A DNA stretch of 64,000 nucleotides from Mycobacterium sp. (lineage in GTDB: Bacteria > Actinomycetota > Actinomycetes > Mycobacteriales > Mycobacteriaceae): contig JACPVR010000028.1 of NCBI GenBank assembly GCA_016197405.1, positions 1 through 64,000 on the forward strand, read 5' to 3'. Positions 18,605 to 28,136 of this stretch are shown one piece after another. Position 1 is the first letter of the stretch. Every line of letters starts with the position of its first letter. Both the position numbers and the translations under genes were made by a program. The notes below the pieces were generated by a model that was not told the origin of the DNA, searched no databases, and saw only the letters and a list, made by a program, of their open reading frames with translations.

Positions 18605-19357
18605 GTGATCTCTGCCGTCGCCTGCCGCTGGACCGCGGTGATCGCGGCGGGCATGTGCCTGGGCATGACGGCGGCGCCGGCCGGCGCAGATCCCGACCCG
18701 GCCGCGGCCGACGGCGTCCTTGCGGCACCTGTCGCCGAACCGGTCGCCAACAGCACACCCGCCGATCCCGCCGTCGTCGAATCTGCACCGCCGGCGACCA
18801 GCACCGCGCCGGACGGCTGGGTGCTCATCGTCGGCGCCAAGGACGAGACGCTACGCAACATCAGCCCGCTGACCACCGCGCTGTCATCGCGGGACTACGA
18901 GGTCAGCGGCGTCTTCAACGGTTATCTCAAAGCGCCCGAGGGTGCCGAGGCCGAGGTGCCGCACGGCGTCCTGGAGGTCGGCTACCAGATCGGCTGCGGT
19001 ATCGACATGAGCACTTCCAACGGGGTCACGATGACCGGCAGCGTGGGTGTGACGCCGTCGCTGGGCCTGCTCGGAATCGACGCGGACGGACCGCTGCTCG
19101 ACGGTATCGCGCCGGTGCTGTCGACGCCGGTGCTCGGCGGCGCGTCGGTCGCCCTCAAACCGGGTGTCATCAACATGGTGCCGGTGTCGAAGAAGGAGTT
19201 CACCGGGACCGACCCGTGGATCTCGGTCAGCGGCTTCCACGTCAAGATCGACGGTTGCGTGGGGGAGTCCTTCATCCGCTCGTATGCCGTGATCACCCGT
19301 TCGACGCCACTGTCGGATTCGATCCAGGCCTACTACGGCACCACCCGAAAGGTGTAG
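18605..19357 (+). CDS. MspA-family porin
   Basis: About 250 residues: signal peptide (CRWTAVIAAGMCLGMTAAPAGA before DPDP), then a Pro/Ala-rich stretch of about 40 residues, then the MspA domain starting DGWVLIVGAKDETLRNISPLTTALSSRDYEVSG with later VLEVGYQIGCGIDMSTSNGV and GCVGESFIRSYAVI. Octameric MspA porins let small hydrophilic solutes through the mycobacterial outer membrane. The GTG at 18605 is chosen because GAAAGG precedes it at normal spacing and it gives a proper signal peptide; an ATG at 18536 is in frame. Canonical MspA lacks the Pro/Ala linker. Confidence 0.88.
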   Translation: MISAVACRWTAVIAAGMCLGMTAAPAGADPDPAAADGVLAAPVAEPVANSTPADPAVVESAPPATSTAPDGWVLIVGAKDETLRNISPLTTALSSRDYEVSGVFNGYLKAPEGAEAEVPHGVLEVGYQIGCGIDMSTSNGVTMTGSVGVTPSLGLLGIDADGPLLDGIAPVLSTPVLGGASVALKPGVINMVPVSKKEFTGTDPWISVSGFHVKIDGCVGESFIRSYAVITRSTPLSDSIQAYYGTTRKV

Positions 19358-19473
19358 ACCAGCCCAGATCTGGCCGCCACCTGGTCGCGAACGTGCGCAG
19401 AGTACGCAGAGTCGCCGGTGTGTCGGGCGGGGACACGCACGCTCGCGGGAGTGTGGGGGACCCGGGACGGTGG

Positions 19474-20928
19474 TTACGGGAAGCGCTTGAGGCAGCGGTC
19501 GACGTCGCCGAGGACGCCGATACGGAACGCGTCGATACGGGAGAAACCGGCAGGCACCGATTCGCCGTTGACGTCGCCGGCGGCCAGCCCGTTGGTCAGC
19601 AGCCCGGCCACCGCCTCGTCGAGATCGCCGGCCGTCAGCGCCACGGTGTTGCCGTCGGGTGTGCTCACCCCGGCGGACAATTTCGTGGTGGCCACCCCGG
19701 TCAGGCACGCCGTGCGCAGGCCGGCCTCGGCGTTGTCGAGCACCAGACCGCCCTGTTGATGCTGCAGGGCAAGCATGTACCGCGACATCAGCACCGAGTA
19801 GGCGGTGTTGTCACCCGAGACCATCGACGTGCCGTCCTCGTCGTTGCTCGGCGTGCCGAGCTTCTCCAGTGCGGGCAGATCGACCGCGATGGTGTTGGTC
19901 GCCGGACAGTACGACACCGGTGAGCTGGGCCGGGCATCTGCGCAGGTTCCGATGCCGTTCAACGTCAGCGCGGGCGGGTTCTGCGGCGTGAACATGATGT
20001 TCATCGCGTCGACGATGGCACGCACCGATTCCTCGGAGACCGGCCATTCACCGGTGTCATCCTGCTGCAGCGCCACCGGAAGATCACCGCGGCGTTGCGC
20101 CACCTCCTTGGCGTCGATAGCGGCGCATGCCGACGGTCCGTCGGTGAACCCGAACTGGAACGCCGAGATGCGTTCGAACGCCGAACCGTGCTCGTCGCCG
20201 GTGCCTTCTTGGTAGATGTCGTCCTCGGACAGCAGCGGATCGCGGAACGAGATCATGCCGGCCAGCAGATTGTTCAGCCCGTCACCGGTGGACAGGGTGA
20301 ATCGCGGGGAGTTGTCCTCGGCGACCCAGCGCATGTAGGCGCCGGCGAAACAATCCGCCTGCTGCTCGCCGACCAGCGTCGGGGTGCCGCGCTTGGCCAG
20401 CTTGGCCTGCTTCTGCACCGAGTGGCCGTACTCGTGGGCCAGCACCATGGTGATCGCCATGTCGCCGTTGGCCTGCCGCAGCTGTGGCATCAGCACGCCG
20501 CGATCCCAGCCGATGGTGTTGTCCAGCGGACAGAATGCCGCGTTGACCAATCCGTAGGTGTCGTCCTCGCAGAAGGTGCCGTCGTAGTCGTCGGCGTCCC
20601 AGGAGATCAACTCCGACACCGGTTTGAACTCGCCGGGGAAGGTGTCGCCGTACGCGGTCTGCCAGTACTCCTCGATATCGCTGACCGATGCCCCGGCGAT
20701 CTGGTCGACCTTGCCGCCGTTGGAGTTCTCGATATCGCGGTTGGGTTCCTTGGCATCCGGACGCAGCCCCGTCGGCCCGTCGACGGCCTGCATTCCGGCG
20801 ACCTTGAAGGGATCGGCGAAGACCGACACCGGGGCGCCGTCGACCATCGTCGAGCAACCCGCGACCAGCGTTGCGGTACCGGCCAGGGCGGCGGCCGCGG
20901 AGGCAATTCGGTGGCGTCGTCGGCGCAT
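19474..20928 (-). CDS. Neutral zinc metallopeptidase lipoprotein
   Basis: 484-residue exported lipoprotein: basic N-terminus, hydrophobic stretch and lipobox LVAGC with Cys25. The catalytic zinc motif HEYGH lies near residue 165 (MVLAHEYGHSVQ), followed by EQQADCFAGAYMRWV, whose Glu/Asp provide the third ligand as in the COG2321 neutral zinc metallopeptidases. Four or more further cysteines suggest disulfides in the periplasm. M. tuberculosis LpqM is of this type; whether this is its ortholog cannot be judged here. Substrate unknown. ATG start, no close partner gene. Confidence 0.85.
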   Translation of the reverse strand: MRRRRHRIASAAAALAGTATLVAGCSTMVDGAPVSVFADPFKVAGMQAVDGPTGLRPDAKEPNRDIENSNGGKVDQIAGASVSDIEEYWQTAYGDTFPGEFKPVSELISWDADDYDGTFCEDDTYGLVNAAFCPLDNTIGWDRGVLMPQLRQANGDMAITMVLAHEYGHSVQKQAKLAKRGTPTLVGEQQADCFAGAYMRWVAEDNSPRFTLSTGDGLNNLLAGMISFRDPLLSEDDIYQEGTGDEHGSAFERISAFQFGFTDGPSACAAIDAKEVAQRRGDLPVALQQDDTGEWPVSEESVRAIVDAMNIMFTPQNPPALTLNGIGTCADARPSSPVSYCPATNTIAVDLPALEKLGTPSNDEDGTSMVSGDNTAYSVLMSRYMLALQHQQGGLVLDNAEAGLRTACLTGVATTKLSAGVSTPDGNTVALTAGDLDEAVAGLLTNGLAAGDVNGESVPAGFSRIDAFRIGVLGDVDRCLKRFP

Positions 20929-21044
20929 CGGCGCTACCTCTCGGTCAGAGGGGATTCAGAGGAGACATCGCCCAAGTGCTAGCCAGGATAGTGGCGTGTG
21001 CGCGATTGCGGGCGACCCGGCGTTTGCGCGCCGTCGTCCGCGCT

Positions 21045-23000
21045 CTACGTCGAATTTCGCAGCCTGACCAGTGCTTCGCGCACCCGGGCCGCGTCGGTGG
21101 TCGGCCAGAACGGCGGAAGCGAGGCCCGCAGATAGCTGCCGTAGCGAGCCGTGGCCATCCGGGAATCCAGTACCGCGACCACCCCGCGGTCGTCGGAGCG
21201 CCGCAGCAGTCGGCCGGCACCCTGGGCGAGCAGCAGGGCGGCATGGCTGGCCGCCACCGCCATGAACCCGTTGCCGCCCCGCGCCGCGATCGCGCGCTGC
21301 CGGGCCGTCAGCAGTGGATCGTCGGGCCGCGGGAACGGAATGCGGTCGATGAGCACCAGTGACAGTGACGGACCCGGGACGTCGACGCCCTGCCACAGCG
21401 ACAACGTGCCGAACAGCGAGGTTTTCGGGTCGGCGGCGAACTGCTCGACGAGCGCCGCGGTGGTGTCGTCGCCCTGGCACAGCACCGGGGTGTCGATGCG
21501 TTCGCGGATGGCTTCGGCCGTGGCGCGCGCCGCGCGCATCGAAGAGAACAGGCCCAGCGTGCGCCCACCGGCCGCGGTGATCAGCTCGGCGATCTCGGTG
21601 AGCTGATCGGGGGAACCGGCGCTGTCGCGGCCCGGCGGCGGCAGATGCGCAGCGACGTACAGGATGCCGGCTTTGGCGTGTTCGAACGGTGAGCCGACGT
21701 CGATCCCCTTCCACGGCGGCGGCGCATCGTCGTTGGGGCCACCGGACAGACCCCACGCGCCGGCCATCGCGTCGAAGGTGCCGCCGATGGTCAGCGTCGC
21801 CGAGGTCAAGACCGTCGTGGACCGGGCGAAGAGCCGGGTGCGCAGCAGCCCGGAAACCGACAGCGGTGCCACCCGCAGCACCGGACGTACCGAACCGCGG
21901 ATGTCCTCGTGGTCGAGCCACACCACGTCGAGGCGCTGGGCCAGGGGCGGGCCGAATGATTCCAGCATCCGGTTGGCGGTATCGGTGACCTCGTTGAGCG
22001 CCGAGATCGCTTCGGCCCGTGCGGAAGCCGCCTGCGGATCGCCGGGCGTCGGGTTGATCGCCGCGCGCGCCGCGTGGGTCGCGTCCCGCAGCGCGGTGAG
22101 GTAGGCGGCGAGCTCGTCGTCGAGATGATCGATGCGTCCCGGTGTCTCGTCGTGGATCGCCGAGGTGAACGTCGCGGCGGCCGCCTCCATCCGCTCGGTG
22201 AGTTCGGATCCGACCAATTTGTTGGCCCGCCGGATCGCCACCGCGAGCACCGTGGCATGCAGTTCGCCGGTGGCCACCGCGGTGACGCGGTCCACCAGCT
22301 CGTGCGCTTCATCCACCACGAGCAGTTCATGTTCGGGTAGCACCGCGGCATCGGCGATGGCGTCGATGGCGAGCAACGCGTGATTGGTCACCACGACGTC
22401 GACGAGTCCGGCCTTGCCGCGGGCCTTCTCCGAGAAGCACTCGGTGCCGAACGGGCAGCGCGAGACGCCGATACATTCGCGCGCCGACACGCTGACCTGA
22501 CTCCATGCCCGGTCGGGCACCCCGGGACGCAGTTCGTCACGGTCACCGGTATCGGTATCCGATGCCCACTCGGTCAGCCGCGCCACCTCGCGGCCGAGCC
22601 GGGTCGCCGCGAACGGTTCGAACAGTTCGTCCTGCGGCGGCTGATCATCACCGGCCGAACCGTTGTGAACTTTGTTCAGGCACAGGTAATTTCCCCGTCC
22701 CTTCAGTAATGCGAAGGTGGGCTTGCGGGGCAGTGCCCCGGCCAGCGCGGTGGCGAGCCGGGGCAGATCGCGGTCGACGAGCTGGCGCTGCAGCGCGATC
22801 GTCGCGGTCGACACCACCACCGGGCCCTTCTCGTCGGCGTCGTCAGCGGTCGCGGCGATCGCGGGCACCAGGTAGGCAAGCGACTTACCGGTTCCGGTGC
22901 CGGCCTGCACGGCCAGATGCTCACCGGTCTTGAAGGCGTGCGCGACCGCCTCTGCCATCTCGACCTGACCGGGGCGCCGGCTGCCGCCGACCGCGGCCAC
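21045..23000 (-). CDS. dinG: DinG-family ATP-dependent DNA helicase
   Basis: XPD-like superfamily 2 helicase. Walker A AGTGTGKS near residue 35, four Fe-S cysteines (CLNKVHN, then C-x6-C-x5-C in ECIGVSRCPFGTECFSEKA), then DEAH box VVDEAHEL near 232, and C-terminal motifs FGTLSLWQGVDVPG and QGAGRLLRR. Unwinds 5'-3' and resolves R-loops and G-quadruplexes in related enzymes. The frame is open to 23978 but that part is pncB shadow. I find no in-frame start codon between pncB and the helicase other than the GTG at 23000 (651 residues); the true start may be slightly upstream with an unusual codon. Homolog of Rv1329c. Confidence 0.85.
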   Translation of the reverse strand: MAAVGGSRRPGQVEMAEAVAHAFKTGEHLAVQAGTGTGKSLAYLVPAIAATADDADEKGPVVVSTATIALQRQLVDRDLPRLATALAGALPRKPTFALLKGRGNYLCLNKVHNGSAGDDQPPQDELFEPFAATRLGREVARLTEWASDTDTGDRDELRPGVPDRAWSQVSVSARECIGVSRCPFGTECFSEKARGKAGLVDVVVTNHALLAIDAIADAAVLPEHELLVVDEAHELVDRVTAVATGELHATVLAVAIRRANKLVGSELTERMEAAAATFTSAIHDETPGRIDHLDDELAAYLTALRDATHAARAAINPTPGDPQAASARAEAISALNEVTDTANRMLESFGPPLAQRLDVVWLDHEDIRGSVRPVLRVAPLSVSGLLRTRLFARSTTVLTSATLTIGGTFDAMAGAWGLSGGPNDDAPPPWKGIDVGSPFEHAKAGILYVAAHLPPPGRDSAGSPDQLTEIAELITAAGGRTLGLFSSMRAARATAEAIRERIDTPVLCQGDDTTAALVEQFAADPKTSLFGTLSLWQGVDVPGPSLSLVLIDRIPFPRPDDPLLTARQRAIAARGGNGFMAVAASHAALLLAQGAGRLLRRSDDRGVVAVLDSRMATARYGSYLRASLPPFWPTTDAARVREALVRLRNST

Positions 23001-23032
23001 CGCCAGCTCCAGCAGGTCGGCCGCCGAGGCCG

Positions 23033-24319
23033 CTATGGCGCCACCACCCTGGTCGGAATGGCCGGTTCGCCGTGGGAGAGCTTGAGCCCTTCCCAGGGCA
23101 GCGATTTGCGTCCCGCCGCGACGCGGTCGCGGACCCGATCGAGGTGTTCGGTCGCCACCGGCAACCCGTCGCGCACCAGCGGGACCGTCAGCAGGCGTGC
23201 GGTCTGGCCGAGGCTCGGCGGCGCGTCCGCCGGGTGGATGATCTCCTCGACGATGGTGCCGGTGTCCTTCGACAACCGGGTCGCTGCCTTGTGGCCGCCG
23301 AGTGACTCCTTGTGGCTGCTGCGTTTGGCGACCGGCATGCCGTCGACCTCGACGAGCTTGTAGACCATGTTCGCCGTCGGGGCGCCGGAACCGGTCACCA
23401 GCGACGTGCCGACGCCGTAGGAATCCACCGGCTCGGCGCGCAGTGCGGCGATGGCGTACTCGTCGAGGTCGCCGGAGACCACGATGGCGGTTGCGGTGGC
23501 GCCGAGGGCGTCCAGTTGCGCGCGGACCTGGCGGGCCAGCACCCCGAGATCGCCCGAGTCGATGCGGACGGCGCCCAGTTGGGGGCCGGCGGCGGCCACG
23601 GCGTTGGCCACCCCGGTCGTGACGTCGTAGGTGTCCACCAGCAGCGTGGTGCCCACGCCCAGTGCGGCGACCTGCGCCCGGAAGGCCGAGAGTTCGTCGG
23701 GTCCCTGCGCCCCGGTGTAGAGCATGGTGAAGGCGTGCGCGCTGGTGCCCAGCGCGGGAACCCCGTACCGGCGATGGGCCTGCAGATTGGACGTCCCGTC
23801 GAAGCCGGCGATGTAGGCGGCCCGCGACGACGCGACGGCGGCCTGCTCGTGGGTGCGCCGGGAACCCATCTCGATCAGGGTCCGGCCGTCGGCGGCGGTG
23901 ACCATCCGCGCGGCGGCCGATGCGATGGCGGTGTCGTGATTGAAGATCGACAACGCCAGGGTCTCCAGCAACACGCACTCGGCGAAGCTGCCGCGCACCG
24001 AGAGCACCGGGGAGTTCGGGAAGTACAGCTCGCCTTCGGGATAGCCGTCGATATCACCGCTGAACCGGAACTGGCGAAGGTAGTCGAGCGCTGGGCGATC
24101 CAGGAACTCGGCCAATGACGCGAGGGCGTCGTCGTCGAATCGGAACTCGCCCAACGCTTCCAGTAACCGCCCGGTACCGGCGACCACGCCGTAGCGCCGC
24201 CCGTCGGGCAGCCGGCGGGCGAACAGCTCGAAGGTGGTATGCCGATCAGCGGTGCCGTCACGCAGCGCCGCGGAGAGCATGGTCAGCTCGTATTTGTCGG
24301 TCAGCAGGGCCACCGTCAC
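23033..24319 (-). CDS. pncB: Nicotinate phosphoribosyltransferase
   Basis: 428 residues; converts nicotinate and PRPP to nicotinate mononucleotide in the NAD salvage (Preiss-Handler) route. Characteristic blocks: LLTDKYELTML at the N-terminus, IEMGSRRTHEQAA, GTSAHAFTMLY, and RIDSGDLG for the PRPP site. Two GTG codons (24319 and 24313) could serve as start. Sits upstream of dinG on the same strand with a gap of about 30 bases, the arrangement of Rv1330c-Rv1329c; the paralog in M. tuberculosis at this place is PncB1. Confidence 0.94.
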   Translation of the reverse strand: MTVALLTDKYELTMLSAALRDGTADRHTTFELFARRLPDGRRYGVVAGTGRLLEALGEFRFDDDALASLAEFLDRPALDYLRQFRFSGDIDGYPEGELYFPNSPVLSVRGSFAECVLLETLALSIFNHDTAIASAAARMVTAADGRTLIEMGSRRTHEQAAVASSRAAYIAGFDGTSNLQAHRRYGVPALGTSAHAFTMLYTGAQGPDELSAFRAQVAALGVGTTLLVDTYDVTTGVANAVAAAGPQLGAVRIDSGDLGVLARQVRAQLDALGATATAIVVSGDLDEYAIAALRAEPVDSYGVGTSLVTGSGAPTANMVYKLVEVDGMPVAKRSSHKESLGGHKAATRLSKDTGTIVEEIIHPADAPPSLGQTARLLTVPLVRDGLPVATEHLDRVRDRVAAGRKSLPWEGLKLSHGEPAIPTRVVAP

Positions 24320-24420
24320 ACCGTCACGTTAGACGGGCGGCGCCGGTGGGGTGGTACGGGCGCGCGCATCGGGCCGCTCATCAGGCGCCGATCGGGTTCG
24401 GAGAAGGCCGGCACCGGCGG

Positions 24421-24426
24421 TATCCT
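24421..24426 (+). promoter_or_regulatory. Putative -10 box of a leaderless clpS transcript
   Basis: TATCCT seven bases before the clpS ATG and no Shine-Dalgarno sequence. A weak TTCGGA at 24397-24402 (18-base spacing) could be the -35. Confidence 0.45.
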
Positions 24427-24433
24427 GTAGCGC

Positions 24434-24736
24434 ATGGTTGCGCCCGCACCGACCAAACCGGGATTGGCCCGCAAGGATGAGGCCGACACTTCTGAGGCCA
24501 CTCAGCGGCCCTGGGTGACGATCGTGTGGGACGATCCGGTCAACCTGATGAACTACGTGACCTACATCTTCCAGAAGTTGTTCGGGTACTCCGAGCCGCA
24601 GGCGACCAAACTGATGCTGCAGGTCCACAACGAGGGCAAGGCCGTCGTCTCGTCAGGCACCCGCGAGTCCATGGAAACCGACGTGTCCAAGCTGCACGCC
24701 GCGGGACTGTGGGCCACCTTGCAGCAGGACCGCTGA
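24434..24736 (+). CDS. clpS: ATP-dependent Clp protease adaptor ClpS
   Basis: 100 residues; delivers N-degron substrates to ClpC/ClpA-ClpP. The disordered N-terminal 25 residues precede the conserved core WVTIVWDDPVNLMNYVTYIF, whose Asp-Asp-Pro-Val-Asn and later KLMLQVHNEGKAVV form the N-degron pocket. Homolog of Rv1331, upstream of the DUF2017 gene by 13 bases, so probably the first gene of a run towards rph. Confidence 0.95.
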   Translation: MVAPAPTKPGLARKDEADTSEATQRPWVTIVWDDPVNLMNYVTYIFQKLFGYSEPQATKLMLQVHNEGKAVVSSGTRESMETDVSKLHAAGLWATLQQDR

Positions 24737-24749
24737 GCGCCAATCACCG

Positions 24750-25337
24750 ATGCGTAAATGGAAGCGGGTCGATACCGCGAACGGCCCGCGGTTCCGTGCT
24801 GCCCTGGACCAGCATGAGGCGGCGCTGCTGCACAATATGGCCGGCTCGGTGGTGGGCATGCTCGACGCGCGTGAGGCGTCGACGCCCACAGACGAGCTAC
24901 AGCAGATCACCGGTATGCGCACCGGCCATTCCGGCCCGCCCGAGGACGCCACGATGGCCCGGCTGCTACCCGATTTCTTCCGGTTGCAGACCTCGCATCC
25001 GGCCGGGTCGGGTCACGCCGACAGCTTGAACAGTGCGCTGCGCAGTCTGCACGAACCCGAGATCATCGACGCCAAACGTGAAGCGGCCCAACGGCTACTG
25101 GATACGTGCCCGGTCGCGGGCGGCCGGTTCGAGATATCCGAGGAGGATGCGAACGCATGGATCGCCGCGGTCAACGACATCCGGCTGGCGCTGGGCACCA
25201 TGCTCGAAATCGGACCCGAGGGCCTGGATCGGCTGCCGGCGAATCACCCGCTGGCCGGCCATCTGGACGTCTATCAGTGGTTGACGGTGCTGCAGGAATA
25301 CCTGGTGCTCGCTCTGATGGACAAGCCGGTCCGGTGA
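24750..25337 (+). CDS. DUF2017 protein
   Basis: 195 residues, mostly helical, with RFRAALDQHEAALLHNMAGSVVGMLDAR near the N-terminus and DVYQWLTVLQEYLVLALM near the C-terminus. Conserved in actinobacteria directly after clpS (Rv1332 in M. tuberculosis), which suggests a role linked to regulated proteolysis, unproven. No catalytic motif or membrane helix seen. Confidence 0.85.
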   Translation: MRKWKRVDTANGPRFRAALDQHEAALLHNMAGSVVGMLDAREASTPTDELQQITGMRTGHSGPPEDATMARLLPDFFRLQTSHPAGSGHADSLNSALRSLHEPEIIDAKREAAQRLLDTCPVAGGRFEISEEDANAWIAAVNDIRLALGTMLEIGPEGLDRLPANHPLAGHLDVYQWLTVLQEYLVLALMDKPVR

Positions 25338-25362
25338 GCCCCGCGGCAGGCGGCACGGCGCG

Positions 25363-26397
25363 GTGAGTGCGAACTTCGGGTCGATAACCGATGTGGCCGG
25401 GATCAAGGTCGGCCACCACCACCGTATCGACGATGACGCCGCACTGGGTTCGGGCTGGGTCACCGGCTCCACCGTCGTGCTCACCCCGCCGGAAACCGTT
25501 GGCGCGGTTGATGTTCGCGGTGGCGCGCCGGGCAGTCGGGAGACCGAACTGCTCGATCCGGCCAACAGTGTGCGCCATGTTGACGCTGTGCTGCTCACCG
25601 GCGGCAGCGCCTACGGGCTCGCCGCCGGCGACGGGGTGATGTCCTGGTTGGAGGCGCAGGGACGCGGCGTGAAGATGGACGGCGGTCTGGTGCCGATCGT
25701 GCCGGGCGCAGTGATATTCGACCTGCCGGTCGGTGCGTGGAGTTGCCGACCGACGGCCGAATTCGGTTCTGCGGCTGCGCAAGCCGCGGCCACCACGGTG
25801 CACGTGGGTTGTGTCGGTGCGGGCGCGGGTGCGCGCGCCGGCGTGCTCAAGGGGGGTGTCGGCACCGCATCGATCCGGCTCGACGATATCGGGGTGACGG
25901 TCGGCGCTGTGGTCACCGTCAACGCCGCGGGCAATGTGGTCGACCCGGCAACCGGGCTGCCGTGGATGGCGCGCCTGACGGAGGCTTTCGGACTGAAACG
26001 GCCGCCGGCGGAGGAAATCGCGGCGCTCGCCGAGCGCGACCGCGAACTTGGGCCGCTCAACACCACGATCGCGGTCGTGGCGACCGACGCGGCCCTGAGC
26101 AAGGCCGCCTGCCGGCGGATGGCGACCGCCGCGCACGACGGCCTCGCCCACACCATCAGGCCGTGTCACACCCCGATCGACGGCGACACCGTTTTCGCGC
26201 TGGCCACTGGTGCGGTGCAGGTGCCACCGGACCCCGGCACCCCGCTGTCGATGTCGCCGGAGACCAAGCTGGTGGCGCGGGTGGGTGCCGCGGCGGCCGA
26301 CGCTCTGGCGCTCGCGGTTCTCGTCGGGGTGTTGGCCGCCGAGCCCGTCGCCGGAATACCGACGTACCGCAGCCTGTTGCCCGGAGCATTCGCCTGA
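25363..26397 (+). CDS. P1/S58-family aminopeptidase-like N-terminal nucleophile hydrolase
   Basis: 344 residues similar to DmpA/NylC-type hydrolases. The block GPLNTTIAVVATDA holds the Asn-Thr bond where such proteins cut themselves to expose the nucleophile Thr; also VLLTGGSAYGLAAGDGVMSWLEAQGRGV and GAGAGARAGVLKGG. It should act as a homo-oligomer on short peptides or amides. Homolog of Rv1333. GTG start 25 bases after the DUF2017 gene, in the same run. Confidence 0.88.
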   Translation: MSANFGSITDVAGIKVGHHHRIDDDAALGSGWVTGSTVVLTPPETVGAVDVRGGAPGSRETELLDPANSVRHVDAVLLTGGSAYGLAAGDGVMSWLEAQGRGVKMDGGLVPIVPGAVIFDLPVGAWSCRPTAEFGSAAAQAAATTVHVGCVGAGAGARAGVLKGGVGTASIRLDDIGVTVGAVVTVNAAGNVVDPATGLPWMARLTEAFGLKRPPAEEIAALAERDRELGPLNTTIAVVATDAALSKAACRRMATAAHDGLAHTIRPCHTPIDGDTVFALATGAVQVPPDPGTPLSMSPETKLVARVGAAAADALALAVLVGVLAAEPVAGIPTYRSLLPGAFA

Positions 26398-26419
26398 TTC
26401 GAGGAAGTGAGCGAGTGCC

Positions 26420-26836
26420 GTGCTGGTGATCCGTGCCGATCTGGTCGACGCCATGGTCGCTCATGCGCGAGCCGACCATCCCGATGAGGCATGTGGTGTG
26501 ATCGCCGGCCGGGAGGGCCTCGATCGTCCGGAACGATTCATCGCCATGGTCAACGCCGAACGCTCACCGACGTTCTACCGTTTCGATTCCGGCGAGCAGC
26601 TCAAGGTCTGGCGGGCTATGGACGATGCCGACGAGGTGCCGGTCGTCATCTATCACTCACACACCGCGACCGAGGCCTATCCGAGTCGCACCGACATCTC
26701 CTATGCCTCCGAACCCGATGCGCACTACGTGCTGGTGTCCACTCGCGACCCTGACGATCACGAGCTGCGCAGCTACCGCATCCTCGACGGTGTGGTCACC
26801 GAAGAGCCCGTCACGATCGTCGATCAGTACAGCTAG
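26420..26836 (+). CDS. mec: CysO-cysteine peptidase (JAMM metalloprotease)
   Basis: 138-residue MPN+/JAMM zinc hydrolase. The motif H-x-H-x10-D is complete: His79, His81 and Asp92 in YHSHTATEAYPSRTD; Glu23 of HPDEACG is the general base. In M. tuberculosis Mec(+) releases cysteine from the C-terminus of CysO. It precedes cysO and cysM with 17-base and 10-base gaps, so the whole sulfur-carrier route is in one operon. Homolog of Rv1334. Confidence 0.95.
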   Translation: MLVIRADLVDAMVAHARADHPDEACGVIAGREGLDRPERFIAMVNAERSPTFYRFDSGEQLKVWRAMDDADEVPVVIYHSHTATEAYPSRTDISYASEPDAHYVLVSTRDPDDHELRSYRILDGVVTEEPVTIVDQYS

Positions 26837-26853
26837 CGAAGGAATTGACCGCC

Positions 26854-27126
26854 ATGTCCGTCACCGTTTCCATCCCCACGATCCTGCGGCCGCACACCGG
26901 TGGCGAGAAGCGGGTGTCCGCCGAGGGCGCCACGCTGGGTGCCGTGATCAGCGATCTGGAGGCCAACTACTCGGGCATCACCGAACGACTGGTCGATAAC
27001 GGCAAGCTGCACCGGTTCGTCAACATCTACGTCAACGACGAGGATGTCCGGTTCTCCGGCGGCCTGGACACCGCGATCGCCGATGGCGACTCGGTGACGA
27101 TATTGCCCGCCGTCGCGGGCGGGTGA
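26854..27126 (+). CDS. cysO: Sulfur carrier protein CysO
   Basis: 90-residue ubiquitin-like protein ending in Ala-Gly-Gly. Its C-terminal glycine is converted to a thiocarboxylate that donates sulfur to O-phosphoserine on CysM. Starts at the ATG 26854 (MSVTVSIPTILRPHTGG); GAAGG lies about 10 bases upstream. RFVNIYVNDEDVRFSGGL is the conserved central part. Homolog of Rv1335. Confidence 0.95.
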   Translation: MSVTVSIPTILRPHTGGEKRVSAEGATLGAVISDLEANYSGITERLVDNGKLHRFVNIYVNDEDVRFSGGLDTAIADGDSVTILPAVAGG

Positions 27127-27136
27127 GCACGCGCCC

Positions 27137-28108
27137 ATGACCCGGTATGACTCGCTGTTGCAGGCGCTCGGCAACACACCGCTGGTCGGGCTGCAACGGC
27201 TGTCGCCGCGCTGGGAGGACGGCGCCGAAGGTCCCCATGTGCGGCTGTGGGCCAAACTCGAAGACCGCAATCCGACCGGCTCGATCAAGGACCGGCCGGC
27301 GCTGCGGATGATCGAGAAGGCCGAGCGCGACGGCGTGATCAACCCGGGGGACACCATCCTGGAACCGACCTCGGGCAACACCGGTATCTCGCTGGCGATG
27401 GCCGCCCAGCTCAAGGGCTACCACCTGATCTGTGTCATGCCGGAGAACACGTCGGTGGAACGAACCCAGCTGCTGGAGCTCTACGGCGCCAGGATCATCT
27501 TCAGTCCCGCCGAGGGCGGCTCGAACACCGCGGTGGCGACCGCCAAGAAGCTGGCCGCCGAGAACCCGGACTGGGTGATGCTCTACCAGTACGGCAACCC
27601 GGCCAATGCCGAGGCGCACTACGTCGGGACGGGACCGGAGGTGCTCGCCGACCTGCCCGAGGTCACCCACTTCGTCGCCGGTCTCGGGACCACCGGCACA
27701 CTGATGGGTACCGGGCGATTTCTTCTCGAGCATGTCCCGGGGGTGCAGATCGTGGCCGCCGAACCCCGTTACGGCGAGGGCGTGTACGCGCTGCGCAATA
27801 TCGACGAGGGCTTCGTTCCCGAGCTGTACGACCCCGCTGTGCTGACCACCCGCTACTCGGTGGGTGCCTTCGACGCGGTCAGACGAACGCGGGAACTGGT
27901 GCAGGTCGAGGGTATTTTCGCCGGTATTTCGTCCGGGGCGGTCCTGCACGCGGCGCTGGGCATGGCCGGTAAGGCGATCAAGGCCGGGGAGCGCGCCGAT
28001 ATCGCGTTCGTGGTCGCCGACGCCGGATGGAAGTATCTTTCGACCGGGGCGTACGCCGGTAGCCTGGATGAAGCCGAGGACGCGCTGGAAGGGCAGTTAT
28101 GGGCATGA
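27137..28108 (+). CDS. cysM: O-phosphoserine sulfhydrylase CysM
   Basis: 323-residue PLP enzyme that makes CysO-cysteine from O-phosphoserine and CysO thiocarboxylate. Lys51 in NPTGSIKDRPA binds PLP; PTSGNTGIS is the substrate loop; AEPRYGEGVYALRN contains the arginine that gives O-phosphoserine specificity in Rv1336. The cysteine route is less sensitive to oxidation than the O-acetylserine route. Cotranscribed with mec and cysO. Confidence 0.95.
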   Translation: MTRYDSLLQALGNTPLVGLQRLSPRWEDGAEGPHVRLWAKLEDRNPTGSIKDRPALRMIEKAERDGVINPGDTILEPTSGNTGISLAMAAQLKGYHLICVMPENTSVERTQLLELYGARIIFSPAEGGSNTAVATAKKLAAENPDWVMLYQYGNPANAEAHYVGTGPEVLADLPEVTHFVAGLGTTGTLMGTGRFLLEHVPGVQIVAAEPRYGEGVYALRNIDEGFVPELYDPAVLTTRYSVGAFDAVRRTRELVQVEGIFAGISSGAVLHAALGMAGKAIKAGERADIAFVVADAGWKYLSTGAYAGSLDEAEDALEGQLWA

Positions 28109-28136
28109 CGAACGTGCGGGCAGCGACGGTCACTCG

